Assembly: GCF_020882245.1 (NCBI RefSeq)
Contig: NC_083599.1
Location: forward strand, 10,788,001-10,852,000
Length of the DNA stretch: 64,000 nt
From: Rhopalosiphum padi
Taxonomy: Eukaryota > Arthropoda > Insecta > Hemiptera > Aphididae
Direction of reading: 5' to 3'
Position numbers and translations under genes: made by a program. The notes under the pieces are model-generated. The model did no database searches. It was given only the letters and a program-made list of their open reading frames with translations, and had not been told where the DNA came from. Of the stretch, positions 10,092 through 22,118 are shown piece after piece. The first letter of the stretch is position 1, and every line of letters starts with the position of its first letter.

Positions 10092-13000
10092 TTAATTTTG
10101 AACAATATGCATGTTATATTTATGAATGCTTAAGCTTTGAAGGTCATCAAATGATTCAGGGCACGAAAGGCAGCCAAACATACCAGGAAACACTACACAT
10201 TCACGTTTCATTTGATGTGAGTGCATAGTGCTCTTGTTAGGAAATGTATTGTTACATTTCCAGCACATAACAGCATCTGCAACATTACGATGACGACGGT
10301 AATGTGTTTTGAATCCTTGGAAAGTTTTAAAGGATTTTTTACACGATCGAATTATACATGAATAAAACCCATATGGTATAAGATTTATTTTTTTCTTTAT
10401 TATATATATGTCAGCTGTAGAAGTGGATGGCATACAATATGAGTTTTCTTGATTATCTTCATTATTAGATAAATTATTTATAGGTGCTGGAAAAGTTGAT
10501 GAATAATTATCTGAGTTGTCTTGGTTATCATCATCAGGTATACTAATGACAGATGGTGAAGGAGAATTTGAAGAAGTTGATGAGTTATTATTTGAGTTGT
10601 CTTGGTTATCATCATTAGGTATATTAATGACAGATGACGAAGGAGAAGTGATTGGCTGCTGTAAGTAATAATCTTTATTATTAATCTAAATAAGAAATAT
10701 AATTAAAATTAAATTAATATAATATTATTAAGTAGATTTTTTAGATTTTACCATTATAAAATATATAGGTACTATATCGTTCTATGGTATCAACTTTGTT
10801 GATACAGGATTGGCCACAGGATTATTGTAAAATAATTGACTTATATCTAAAATTAGGTAAGGGCGAGTACCTACTGAGAAAGTGAGTATTTTGTATTAAT
10901 ATACTAGTAAAGATTAGGTTGGAATGTAGATAATAATTAATATTAATTTTAATAGGTATATACATAGTGTTGTATTATCAATACAAAAAATAATATTGAC
11001 ATCGATAATATTTCAGAAATTCAATAGGTCATTATTTTATTATCAACACTTTATTAGATCGTACAATAATATAAAACTTATGTGATATGGTTATGCACTG
11101 ATATTATAAATCAATGAATATAATAAATATGTAAATATTTATATTTTATACAATGGATACTAAATATTTATACAAACTCAATATGTAATACATATTTTTT
11201 TTCAAATTGAATCGTAGCATTTTTATTTTTTAATAATATCTTCTTTTTCTATGTCCTCTCTCCCTTTATTTTTATTAGTTTTGATTTCTAAATTTTAATA
11301 TAAATTTCATTTTGAATATTTTTCAGCACATAATATAAAAACTGAAAAATACTAGAATATGAACAGTAAAAATCCTATATAACTTTGAATGAAACTTGCG
11401 TTGGCAGTATAATAGATTAAAACTCAGCCTATATTTATGATTGAAATTCACTTTATTTTTATGCTTATTTTTTCAAAATAAGTTAAAAAGGTTTAGACCA
11501 CTTTTCTGACTTGAGCACAACATAATAATAAATTCTCATTTACACAAGAATATTCTAAAAAGTTATTCATAAACTTAATTTCATATTTCATTATAATAAT
11601 AAATTGCACTTATATATTTATTTCATGCAAATAAAAATCCTAAAAGTAACTAAAAACATTTTTTTTTTTTTTTAATAATAGTTAAATAATGTACATAGTA
11701 TAAAATAACCAACATTTTGTTTGCACAGATTAGATTAACATTTACATTTTAAATTATAAAATTATTTTAAAATTTAGTTGAAACTTTATATTACTTTAAT
11801 TCTAATGTTCCTATTAATTAGGACAATGCTACATCAACCCACAAGTGCTTTTTCTGTCTTACTTATTCACAAAATGTTCAACATAGAAAAAATTGTTTAT
11901 TTTAATACTAGATATTATCTAAGTTAATAATATTATCTGTGCTATTTCATGGGCTATACTGATATTCAAATTTTAAATGAACTTTAAGTATTTTGAAAAA
12001 ATGTTAATTAAAAGTAAACAAAGTACCTAAAAACCTTGAGAAAGAAAAATTACACCTTTTCTGAACTATTATACTATCTGTGACAAAACCAATAAGATAT
12101 ACAAACTGCAGCAATTTATTTTATATAAATAATATATTTAGGTACTATGTGTGCATTATGTACATATAACGTTTAATTATTTATGTTATTTTAGATAACA
12201 AATTGGTAAGTAAAATCCAAATTTATTTTTAGGTGAAACGCAATATACTAAATATCGGTTCCTTTACATGTAAAGGATTATCATAAGTGATAATACTACT
12301 TAGTATGTATTTACTAGTATTAGATCATTAGATTAGATGTCACTAGAAGAAATAGTTTAAGAAGTGCTGTGTCGTTAAATATTTAATTTGATATAGAACT
12401 TAAAACAATGTTTAGCCAGAATGGTAAATTATTCAGTGTTTTTTGTTTTGAAAAAGTGCCATTATAATATTTACATTTATATATTAGTATATTAGAATAG
12501 CTTATTATAATAGATTTGAAAAATATTTTTATGGTTTATTGATTTGTGGTACCAATAAGTATATATTCCTCCAGGCAACTCTGATACTTAATCGGTCTCT
12601 GGATTAAATATAAATAATTAATATTTTACAATTTATAATCATCTAATACCTAATGTTAATAATGACAGTAGTTTTAACCTAATAAATCTATATTATGTAA
12701 GTCTTATAGGGTTTTAAAATCAACATGTACAGGTAGTATAAACTATAAATAACATGAAATTCTTACAGCATCGTAAATCATTTCGTTGATACAAAACTGG
12801 CTATAGTGTGCTTTTAATACGAAATCAAGCCATTCTGACACTTTGTTATAACAATGTTGGCAAATGTATTTCGGCCGTAAGTCACCTGGTTCGACCTAAA
12901 AATAATATATAAACTCAATTACAGAAACACAAGTTATTTGCATATTTTCATGTTGTGTTCAACTTACGTTGATATCAAACAAATTTTTCAACACATCGTA

Positions 13001-13135
13001 TATATTGAGACATTGCAATTTATCAGTAAAAACATCGAAAAATGGATTATCATTAGTGTTATATTTCAAACAAATTCGGCAGATATTCATTTGTGAGTGT
13101 AATCGACGCGGGGTATCATCGTTTAGAAAAGACAT
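10092..13135 (-). CDS. ZAD and C2H2 zinc-finger protein, three exons, 287 aa
   Basis: Exons on the minus strand are 13135-12968, 12895-12767 and 10658-10092. Both introns have GTAAG donors and AG acceptors, and all joins are in phase 0. Residues 1-99 form a ZAD domain with zinc ligands in CRIC (C19, C22) and CQHC (C68, C71), the latter followed by the typical helix VSEWLDFVLKAHYSQ. Residues 100-190 form an acidic Ser/Asn linker with a duplicated unit. Three fingers follow: C200/C205/H218/H222, C231/C234/H247/C253 (C2HC) and C262/C265/H278/H283. ZAD domains dimerise, and family members are usually nuclear DNA-binding regulators in insects; target genes are unknown. The start is the first ATG of exon 1, just upstream of the ZAD; a second ATG at codon 16 is less likely. 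An untranslated upstream exon cannot be excluded. The gene seems intact. Confidence 0.85.
10659..12766 (-). other. large intron of the ZAD gene
   Basis: This 2.1-kb AT-rich intron starts with GTAAGAAT at the exon 2 boundary and ends TTACTTACAGCAG. The CAGCAG at its 3' end is a tandem (NAGNAG) acceptor: either AG keeps the frame and adds or omits one glutamine. No coding segment or bounded repeat was seen inside. Confidence 0.6.
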
Positions 13136-14128
13136 TTTACTTACTAACGGTTTTCTGCTATATTCACGAATTAGTAAAATAACAAAAAGTTTATTTCACA
13201 AGCAATGAACGTCGAACGATAAGCATCGGATAGATATACCGATAAGATTATAAGAAATTCAGTAACGTAGTGTATGTTAAAAACTTAAAAACAACTAATA
13301 ATAATCCTCTTTGATAAAAATATATACCAACTTGTAAGAAGTTAAGAACAGTAATAAATTAGTAATCCAATCACAGAAACAGCGTCAGTGATAATACAGC
13401 AGGACGCTACACCGAAATTAAAACAATATAAAGCTAAATAAAACTTATTCAATAACCGAGAGAATGCGCTGTTCAGCTTTTTGACGACGGCTATAGAATA
13501 TAGATGCTATGGTTACACAACGAGCAGTACCTATTAAAACGGCCCCAAATGTTCTTATCAAATCAAATAAAAACCTGACACTTGCTTATAAGTAAGCAGG
13601 TTTTTGTCGAATTTGGTATGAACACTATTGTTTGCTATTCTCTACAGCTCATTGTAGGCCGTCGTACCTACAACCGTATAAAATCTGTAGCTTTTTTTTA
13701 CTGTGAGCAAGGTATGCAATAAGCCTCAGTAGCCTCACCCACTCATCGAAGACCGATGAAACTTATAACTACAGTCGACTAATAGTCCATTACAAGAATA
13801 TAGTTATGAGTAAATTTTGCCTGATTAGAAAGAAAATTGTAGTTAATTTCAATGAATTAAGAACCGATGAAAATACTAAAATAGGTCTGTCAGTTGCAAA
13901 TTGTAAACAAGTAAACTTATTAATTTTCCATTGTTTAAGAGCAGCACCGCGGTACACCGCTTTGATCTTACGTGTTGCAGTCGTTATTATAGTTGGCGTC
14001 TTTTTTTTTTAACTGTATGGTAAATATTATTTAGACGAATAAAAATCTCAGCACTTTTTGGCACCGCCTTTAATTTTTTTCATTTTAAAACTAATAGTTT
14101 AATGGTAATGTATACATTATATGATAAT
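13136..14128. other. 5' flank of the ZAD gene, with hairpin
   Basis: This region should hold the minus-strand promoter. It includes repeated GATAAG-type motifs at about 13218-13250 but no clear core promoter. A strong inverted repeat lies at 13569-13605 (AAAAACCTG with CAGGTTTTT around an inner CTTGCTTA/TAAGTAAG). A 68-codon open segment at 13806-14012 (plus) has no recognised features and is probably chance. Confidence 0.4.
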
Positions 14129-14665
14129 CGGTCAAAAAGTCCGTTTTAAAAAAAGTTGGTCAAAAAATCCGGGTTTAGTTTTTATAGTCGGACAAAAAGT
14201 TCGAGCACATTTTTAATGTCGGACAAAAAGTCCAAAAATACAAAATATTTTATATAATTAATATTTATTTTAAAAATTTAAAAATGTTTGTAGACATTAT
14301 ATTATTATACACATTATACTATTATATATTTTTCTATTTTCTTATTTTCATTTATAATTATATAATTTATTACAACATATTAGAACAACAATATCAACAT
14401 TTATTTATAACTAAACGCATTTTAACAAACAATGATTTTTTTTTATTTATAAACACGTCAATCTAAACTAAAACAAAAAAAAAATAGTACCTACTTATAT
14501 CATAATTAGTGGATTTCCGTTATATTTTTGTTAGTTATACAAAAATATAATAATATGTGTACATTTTTAAATTTTTAAAATAAATATTAATTAGGTATAT
14601 AAAATATTATGTATTTTCGGACTTTTTGTACGACTCTAAAAATGTGCTCGGACTTTTTGTCCGCG
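14129..14665. mobile_element. inverted-array element with GGACAAAAAGTCC motifs
   Basis: The left arm has four units of the type (G)GTCAAAAAGTCCG at about 14129, 14158, 14187 and 14218, spaced near 30 bp. The right arm has the reverse complement at 14618 and 14649, spaced 31 bp. The arms extend inward with matching text (GAGCACATTTTTA, then ATATTTTATAT and TTTTAAAAATTTAAAAATGT), giving about 100 bp of inverted similarity. The interior is short and AT-rich without a transposase. The layout fits a non-autonomous MULE-like or foldback transposon. No target duplication was identified. Confidence 0.65.
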
Positions 14666-17600
14666 ATTCACATTATATACATATGTCTTTACTTTGATTA
14701 ATATTATTTTAAATACTATGTAATAAGTAACAGTATAATGTTTTTATTATCGTTAAAATAAAATGAAAACTTTGTTACAGCTTCAAATGGAAACGATAAA
14801 TTGAAATATTCAAATCTCTTTCAAATCCAATGGACATAATTTAAATTAAGGTAAAATTGTTTAATATTAGTTTTTGTATCATTAGACATTATTGCAGTAA
14901 AAATCATTGAAATCTATCTGCATCTTTTGTTACAGATTACGAGTACATTTTAAAAATTGTCAATGTTCATATGAATTTTGCTTGAATATATAGCTGGTTA
15001 AAACATATTTGCAAAAAGGTAGCTTTGGTAAATGGTCTCATCGTCAAATTTCTGGGTTGGCATTTGTCTACTCAAAATATTCAATATCATAATATATCCT
15101 ATACTTTTGTTTTCAATAAATGTATTTATTATATCTAATTAATTTGTAAATATTATAAATATCACTAATAAAAATGTTTAAAAAAAATCTTTACAGTATA
15201 ATCATTAATTTAAAAGATTAAGTCAGAAAATTATTTTAAGGTTTAAAAGTAAGTTTTATTTTATTTAATGTGAATCTATTGATCTAAATTTTATGTTTAG
15301 TTCACAAGTCAAAGTTGAAAATATAGATTCATTGAAACATCTGCAGTATTCTCTATATCATAGTAATTTTGTTGTTCTCATTGTGTTAAAAAAATAATTC
15401 CATTTACAATTCTTAAATGGTTATGTCTATATACCTACTGCTAATTTTTACTGATCCTTTTGGTGACATAACTGGTATAAAAGTTTCTCTATACTGTTCA
15501 TGACTAAATTGTTTATTTATTTAGTCATGGTACTGTTTATAATTAAAATATTACAATAAGTATCAGTAATTTTTAATCAATGTTTATTATAAACTAGATT
15601 GCTATTGTTACTAATTTTGTATATGCTATATATATATATATATATTATCGTTTATTGCATTATATTATATTATTTATATTATAATCAATGACAATATATT
15701 ATCATTTGAAAGTATATTTATATTTATTATTATATATTATATAATAAAAAAATGTATTTATTATTGTAAAATTATAAAGTGAAATATTATTATAATATTA
15801 ATATTATAGTAATTAGTATATAATAAATAAACATTGTTAGTTGTATGTAAGAATATCTGCTGTTTAAATTCTATTAGCTACACACCTAATACAGTAGATT
15901 AATAATAAATTGAGTCAGTCATGTGTTTTATCATAAAATTCTAGAATAAAATAGTATAATAAAAATATCATATAATTTAAAATATTATTTATATTTATTT
16001 TTTATACATTTATAAATCATACAATAAATAAAATATAAAAATTTAATATAAAGCATTATAATACAACAAATGCTTTTGATGTTTTAAAAATAAACTTCCA
16101 CAAACAAACCTAAAATAAATGTTTTGCTTTTGATTAATGGTGTTGATTAAAAGATTTAATTTAGCAAATGTGTGTTCATCAGAACCAATTTTGTGTTGTT
16201 GCTTTTAATACTAATAGTATCCATGATGAATTGATTTGTTAACAAACTTCAAGTTTAATAATTTGTGTTAGTATATTGATTTCTTAATTCTTTTATTATA
16301 AATGTGTTTAAATGATTTATAAGCATTTTTAAATTGTGTTATTTTACATAGTCTTAACTTGCTTAAAAATTAAAAGATTGTAAAAACCAACATACTTATG
16401 AAGACAAATTATCTTACATTTAAGTTTTATAATAAAAAAATTATCACTCACATTAAATCTAGTAAGATAAATATGGTAATTAATTCATCAATATAAAACA
16501 ATTTAAATTTCAAAATTTACTATCATTTTTTTTTATTATTATTACAGCTTTACAATAATAAAACTAAACATTTGAATGAATATGTGATAATTTGAATATA
16601 AATATTGTATGAAATTAACTTTTATTTTGTATTGAAAAATTTGGGCACTTCTCATAAATTAATTTGTATTATTTGATTTTAATAGTTTCCAATAATATTT
16701 TTATTAAATATATTTATTTTTCTAGTGACATTTTTGTTCAATATTTATTATTATTAATAAACTATTGTTTAAAATTAAAATAGTAGCTAGCAAGTACTTA
16801 TAGTAGTTTAATTATATAATGTATGCTACACTGCTTTCACTATATTATGTGTTTTAAATTCATAAAGTAGGTATAAATACTATTAAAATGTATTCTTAAA
16901 CATTAGCTACCTAAATATTACATGTTATTTGTTTACTAAAATTTATTGTTAGTAGGAAAGTTATAACTTTGTATACCATTGCACACTGTATTTATTTCAC
17001 TGCTGTTAATTATAATTTATAAATAGGTTTCCTTTGAATACATTAATTAATTAAGCTATTGACTACTGATTATATAGGTAGATATCATCGTAACAAAAAA
17101 TAGAAGCAATTAAGTTGCAATATTAATCTACTGGCTTATAAAAATTATCCACTTCACTAAAAATTAATAACTAACATACACATAACTCAATTTATTTTGA
17201 ATATTACTGTTTTTGATTATTTATCGATTCCCTTTTTTCAATTCCAACCATTTTTAAGGAGTTACTATAGGCAATTCTCTAGTTAATGTGTGTAAATGTG
17301 TGCGTAGTAACTAGTAACCAATGCGTGATCATTCGAACCTTTCTAATGTTTATAAATAGCTTTGAAAAAGTTAAAATACATAAAAAATCATGTAGGTATA
17401 GGAAATATAAACATAAACATTTGCTAACAATTTCTACGGTTTTTTTTTTTGTTTTTGAATTACAACCAAATAACAAAAGTCATTCGAGGAGAAATATAGT
17501 TGTAACTTATAATAATATTTATATAATACTATAATAGTATATTTTTATATATAGTTATACGGGTTGAGATATTAGAATATCCGATTTGGCAAAGAGTGCG

Positions 17601-17789
17601 ATCAAATATATAGATATTGGTGTCAAATTTGTATGGTGCGTCGGTAAATATGGTTTTTTCTTTTCGTAAAGACAGCTAGTGGGACCTTATATTTTTCTGA
17701 ATTTCTATAACAAAGTAATACATTTAAAAAAATATAATAGTTGGAATATTTATATTACCGATACATGGAAATGACATTGAAAGACTTAC
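14666..17789. other. AT-rich non-coding stretch
   Basis: No gene or well-bounded repeat was recognised in about 3.1 kb. A short (TA)n tract lies near 15627-15645. Open segments at 17279-17534 on both strands overlap each other and have no recognisable features. Confidence 0.5.
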
Positions 17790-17836
17790 CGATCATCCAC
17801 GCAGGCCACAGAAAATATTATAAGTATCTTGCGCAT
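17790..17836 (-). CDS. candidate first coding exon with signal peptide-like sequence
   Basis: On the minus strand an ATG at 17836 starts MRKILIIFSVACVDDR, a short positively charged N-terminus followed by a hydrophobic run, and then meets a consensus donor CG|GTAAGT after 47 bp (phase 2). The block is GC-richer than its surroundings. A short upstream ORF (MITQRPQCLK) precedes it. This is how a first exon of a secreted protein would look, but no downstream exon was found in the AT-rich DNA below 17784. Chance is a real alternative. Confidence 0.22.
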
Positions 17837-19112
17837 ACGGTGAGGTGATAAATTATTATACAGTTATTGTTTCCTAGAACCGAAAACCACTCAACAATAT
17901 TGTCGTCATTTGAGGCACTGTGGACGCTGAGTGATCATGGGTAATTCCTATGAACCTAGAAACGGTAAATTATGAATTATAATATAATACTCGTATTATA
18001 CTCTATAACGGAACTGTAAATAAAGTTTAACTACGAAAATTGGATGTATGCTCTTGAGTCATGACTTATGATTATACGGAACATGCAATATATTGATATT
18101 TAATTGTTACTTATCTGGTTTTAGAATTTTTTACAAGCATTTGAAATTATAATTTTAAAAAAATTCGTTAAAATCACAAATATTTACTAATTATTATATA
18201 GTTAAAAATGTATATAGGTACCCATAGAGGCAATTTGGGGGGAGGGGGGCTTGGGTGTGCTTAGCATCCCCAAAATGTTTCATGTTAATTTGGATTTTAA
18301 TAGCAAAAAGTATTCATAAACTTAAGATAACATCATAAAAAAAGATAGAGAAGCTTCAGCACTCCCAGTTTTTTCATTGAAATTGCGCCCCTACATATAC
18401 CGTTCAATTCTCATAGTTAAATTTTGAATATTTAATAAAAGATTCTTTATAAATAGTTATAGTTCATACTGTAACTAGATGATAATTTAATATATAATAT
18501 GCAAACTTGATTTTTGTGTACACATTTGAAATTCAAAATTAAAATTTGAACAAAATTAGATTATAAATGAAGAATAATGAACTTATTTATTTTATTGTAA
18601 TTTAAAAACATTATTCGTGCGTGTATACTTAAAACATTTACCTAATATATTGTTTTACTAATAGTAAAATAAATTACTTTAGTAATATAAGCGGTCAGCT
18701 CCTGACGATCATAATCATATTTTTAAATTATATTTTATCATTAAATTTAAATTTAACAGAAACATTACAGTTGAACGATTACCTATTATGTTACCTTATT
18801 TATATTTTAATGCGTACGTGTATATGTTGTGGCAAAGGGGTTCGGGAGGATCGGGAAATACAATTATATTGTTTTAAATATTGATAGAAATAATTTATTT
18901 ATAATTTTACAGGTGTTCATATTTGTATGAAACACATTTCACAAATGTTAGCGAATCGATTTATTTTTTTCGGATAATGTTTGATTTTATTTTAAATACA
19001 TTTTTGACTAATACTTTCAATGTTTTAATTAGTTTCCAAATAAACTTAATTGATTTTTGAATATGTATCAATTTTTGATGCCTAAACTATAAAAATTAAA
19101 ATATGTTGGGAT
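17837..19112. other. AT-rich non-coding stretch
   Basis: No gene was seen. A G-rich block at about 18230-18262 and GCGCCCCTA at about 18386-18394 are faintly inverted and could be the decayed ends of a small transposon, but no target duplication supports this. Confidence 0.4.
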
Positions 19113-19791
19113 GTGCATCCGAATTGCGTGCCAAGAAAATAAACATAAATTGGAATGTCCGAATTGCATGCCGTCTCTTAGAGAGGCCTGTACGAATTGC
19201 ATGCCGTGTACCTACTTATTACCACCTACAAGTTTATCTTTATTTATCATACACTTACGTGCACAACTTAATCTTTATTTTTGATTTCTGATTTTTGATC
19301 TATTTTTTTTTTTAATTATTATAAAATTTGGTGAAGTATTTTTTGACAATATACAATATGGTGCAAATATATAATATATAACTAGCTGTCCCGTGCACTT
19401 CGTTGTCCGTACAAAATGCATCCGTGTTAAGTTTTGTTGCATTATTGAGCGTGAGGATAAATACTATTTTTGGTTTTCTGATTTGGTGTAAAGAGCCTGT
19501 ACGGATACTTCGGGTGTAGCTCTAATACATTTTTTATCTTATAATATTATTTCATATTAATATAATAATGCTTACAAAATATTTCAATCTAGAAACTAAT
19601 CAGTTATAACAACCATATCATAAAGCGTTACTATTCATGATTTTTTTTAAAAAAAATAGAAAAATCAAAAAAAAAGTTTAAGTTATGCACGTAAGTGTAT
19701 GATAAATAAAGATAAATTTGTAGGTGGTAATAGGTAGGTACCCGGCATGCAATTCGGAATTTTTTTTTTTTTGGCATGCAATTCGGATGCA
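19113..19791. mobile_element. inverted-array element with CCGAATTGCATGCC motifs
   Basis: The left arm has TCCGAATTGCGTGCC, TCCGAATTGCATGCC and ACGAATTGCATGCC between about 19118 and 19206. The right arm has the reverse complement at about 19745 and 19775. Both arms continue inward with nearly identical text (ACCACCTACAA, TTTATCTTTATTTATCATAC, ACTTACGTGCA), giving inverted repeats of roughly 150 bp. Inside, ACTAGCTGTCCCGTGCACTT (from about 19380) resembles a non-LTR or SINE end common in arthropods and may be a nested insertion. No transposase is present. Confidence 0.65.
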
Positions 19792-21581
19792 GCCATATAA
19801 ATAAGCCCCCACTACTTACTTATCTGTTTTGATGGCTCACTTCAAACTATATAAAGTTCAATCCGGAATGAACTGCTTTTTAAATTTAGATTTTATTTTA
19901 CTAATATTATAATTTATAACAAACGCGTTAGAAAACGTATTACATTACCATATACCTATCTATATTATTCTAATAGGTAGGTACTTTCGTGTATGTAGTA
20001 CATCCATAATAGTAAGTATACATAAATCATTGTTTAAGTATATTATTAATTATTTTTATTAATTATTTGAGTATACATAATATGAATTTATACTTTATTA
20101 TTTAGGAACAAAATTATTATGTAAATAACTAAAGACTTCATGAACACGTCATACGTGAAGTGTTAACTCTCGTACAAGTGATGCCTTCTATTTTTTTTAT
20201 TGATAATTTATCATTTTATGTACATAGCTAAAATATAAATATAGGTACATATATTTTCGATTTATATGCTAATTTTAGCATATGTCTTGGTAGATATTAT
20301 TTTTACTTTCTTACGACTAATAAATACTGTATTATAATAATTAATAATATAATACTATATAGGTACGTGACTTCGACAAGTTTATATAAATGTACATTTT
20401 ATTATTAATCACAATTCGCAGCACAGTATAGCCAATGTAGGTATAGGTACATCACCTATTTACATATGCGTCTAAATGTATAGATACAAGTTTTCATTTC
20501 CATAAAATAACAAACACTTATTACTTATGCAGTTATGCATAATATCAATTATTCATGTGTACCCATTATTAATAACATTTAACTTATTGTAATAATAAAT
20601 ATTAAATAATTAATGATAGGTAATCTACGAACGACGGTCAACGATAATATAGCCTCGCTGCTGTCCAACTGTCATTGCATTTGCTGTTTTTTCGTTATTG
20701 TCGACCGACCTTTGATTGGTGGGAATAATATTTCAGTACAACCCCGCTGACAATCGACGTACTATAATATAATTTACCTAATAATATATTATATATGTGC
20801 AGGGGTAGTGATTTTAACGCGTTTATGATACCGGGTAGAAATGCAAGAGTGACGAAGTGCAAGACGCACGCCGTTTAAAATAAGAGGATTGCAAATTTGC
20901 TCATATAATATCTAGTGCATTATTTTATATTAAAGATTAAAGTAAAATGAAATTGTTATATCACTGCAGTTGTAGCTGTTTGTCGTTTTAAAATAAAATA
21001 ATAACAAAAAAAAGTCATATAATTATATTCGTTTTATGATAGTGAGATCAACTGATCAGTAACGTTTCAACGATTCATAATATTTAGAGCATAGAAACAA
21101 TTATAGCTATGTTATAATATAGGTATAAAACTTGCAAAGAACTCTCCGGTGTTCGGTGACTCGCGTAATCACGTAGCCAAGATACCCTGCGCATGCTTTC
21201 AACCCGGTTTTTGGAACGCATAATAAATTATACTAAAATTTAGTTATTCGTACGGGTCAAGAATAAATAATAATATAGAGTAAATACTAATAATACATTA
21301 TATTACACACTTTTCGCAGATTTTGGAATAATTTTTTTTCATTGATATTATACGTTTTTCTATTCCAAAATGACTTGGTCAATATAAGACAATAACACAC
21401 TGAGTTATAAAAAAATGGATAACAAAATAATAATCAAATAAAATGTGTGGCAATAAACAACGAAGCTTCCTGGGTCCAAATAAATCAAGTTGATATTAAA
21501 ATTCGTAAATATATAATAATTCTATGCAATAAAGCATTATGACTTTTGTTGCATTTATATAGAATAAGTATCATACTGCGT
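19792..21581. other. AT-rich non-coding stretch with small GC-richer patches
   Basis: No gene was recognised. Patches at about 20630-20760 and 21140-21220 are less AT-rich but not obviously coding. CAGGGGTAGTG at about 20801 resembles a hAT-type left end without a visible partner. Confidence 0.4.
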
Positions 21582-22118
21582 CAATTTGCACTAAAATTTA
21601 TCTTAAATATTTACAACATGTGTAATTTACACCAAAATCAAAATCGATTATTATAAGATAGGTATAGTATCGAGGTTTCGATATTTGAGCATGATATATT
21701 AAATAATTATAGAATCTGAGTAGTTATTTTCTCGCCTATTAAGTATTTACACCGTTCTACGTTGGCGAACGTCAGTGTTGACGTACAATCTATACCAAGA
21801 TATTAAATTGTTTTACATATACATAAGAAAATAAATATTTGTTTGGCAAGAAAATATAATTATATTTTTATCAGAATTATGTTTTGATAAAATTAATGGT
21901 TAACCTTTATGTGTTTTAATATCTATAGCCAACAACAATGTATGAAATGAAGTTCAGTGATATTGGATATTTTGGCAATATTTTTCTCTTACTATTATAT
22001 ATATTACGTTTTATATCAGAATAATGTCTTTGATATTCATTTTGGTGCAAATTACAAAAACTATTTTCGGCTACCTGCTGTGGTGCAAATTACATATCTT
22101 TATTTTGTTGCAAATTAC
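21582..22118. mobile_element. inverted-array element with TGGTGCAAATTAC motifs
   Basis: The right arm has TGGTGCAAATTAC at 22043 and 22081 and TGTTGCAAATTAC at 22106. The left arm has the reverse complement CAATTTGCAC (21582) and GTAATTTACACCA (21622). Motif spacing is 25-40 bp. This repeats the layout of the elements at 5.2, 14.1 and 19.1 kb with a different motif. The interior is non-coding and contains no transposase. The outer boundaries and target duplication are undefined. Confidence 0.5.

Noticed and set aside
10092..10433. Stand-alone 113-aa zinc-finger protein starting at the methionine at 10433
   Set aside because: The frame is open upstream to a splice acceptor at 10658 and joins in phase to ZAD exons, so this methionine is internal.
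18217..18395. GAGGCAATTTGGGG and AAATTGCGCCCCTA as possible transposon ends
   Set aside because: The match is short, no target duplication was found, and the G-rich run may explain the resemblance.
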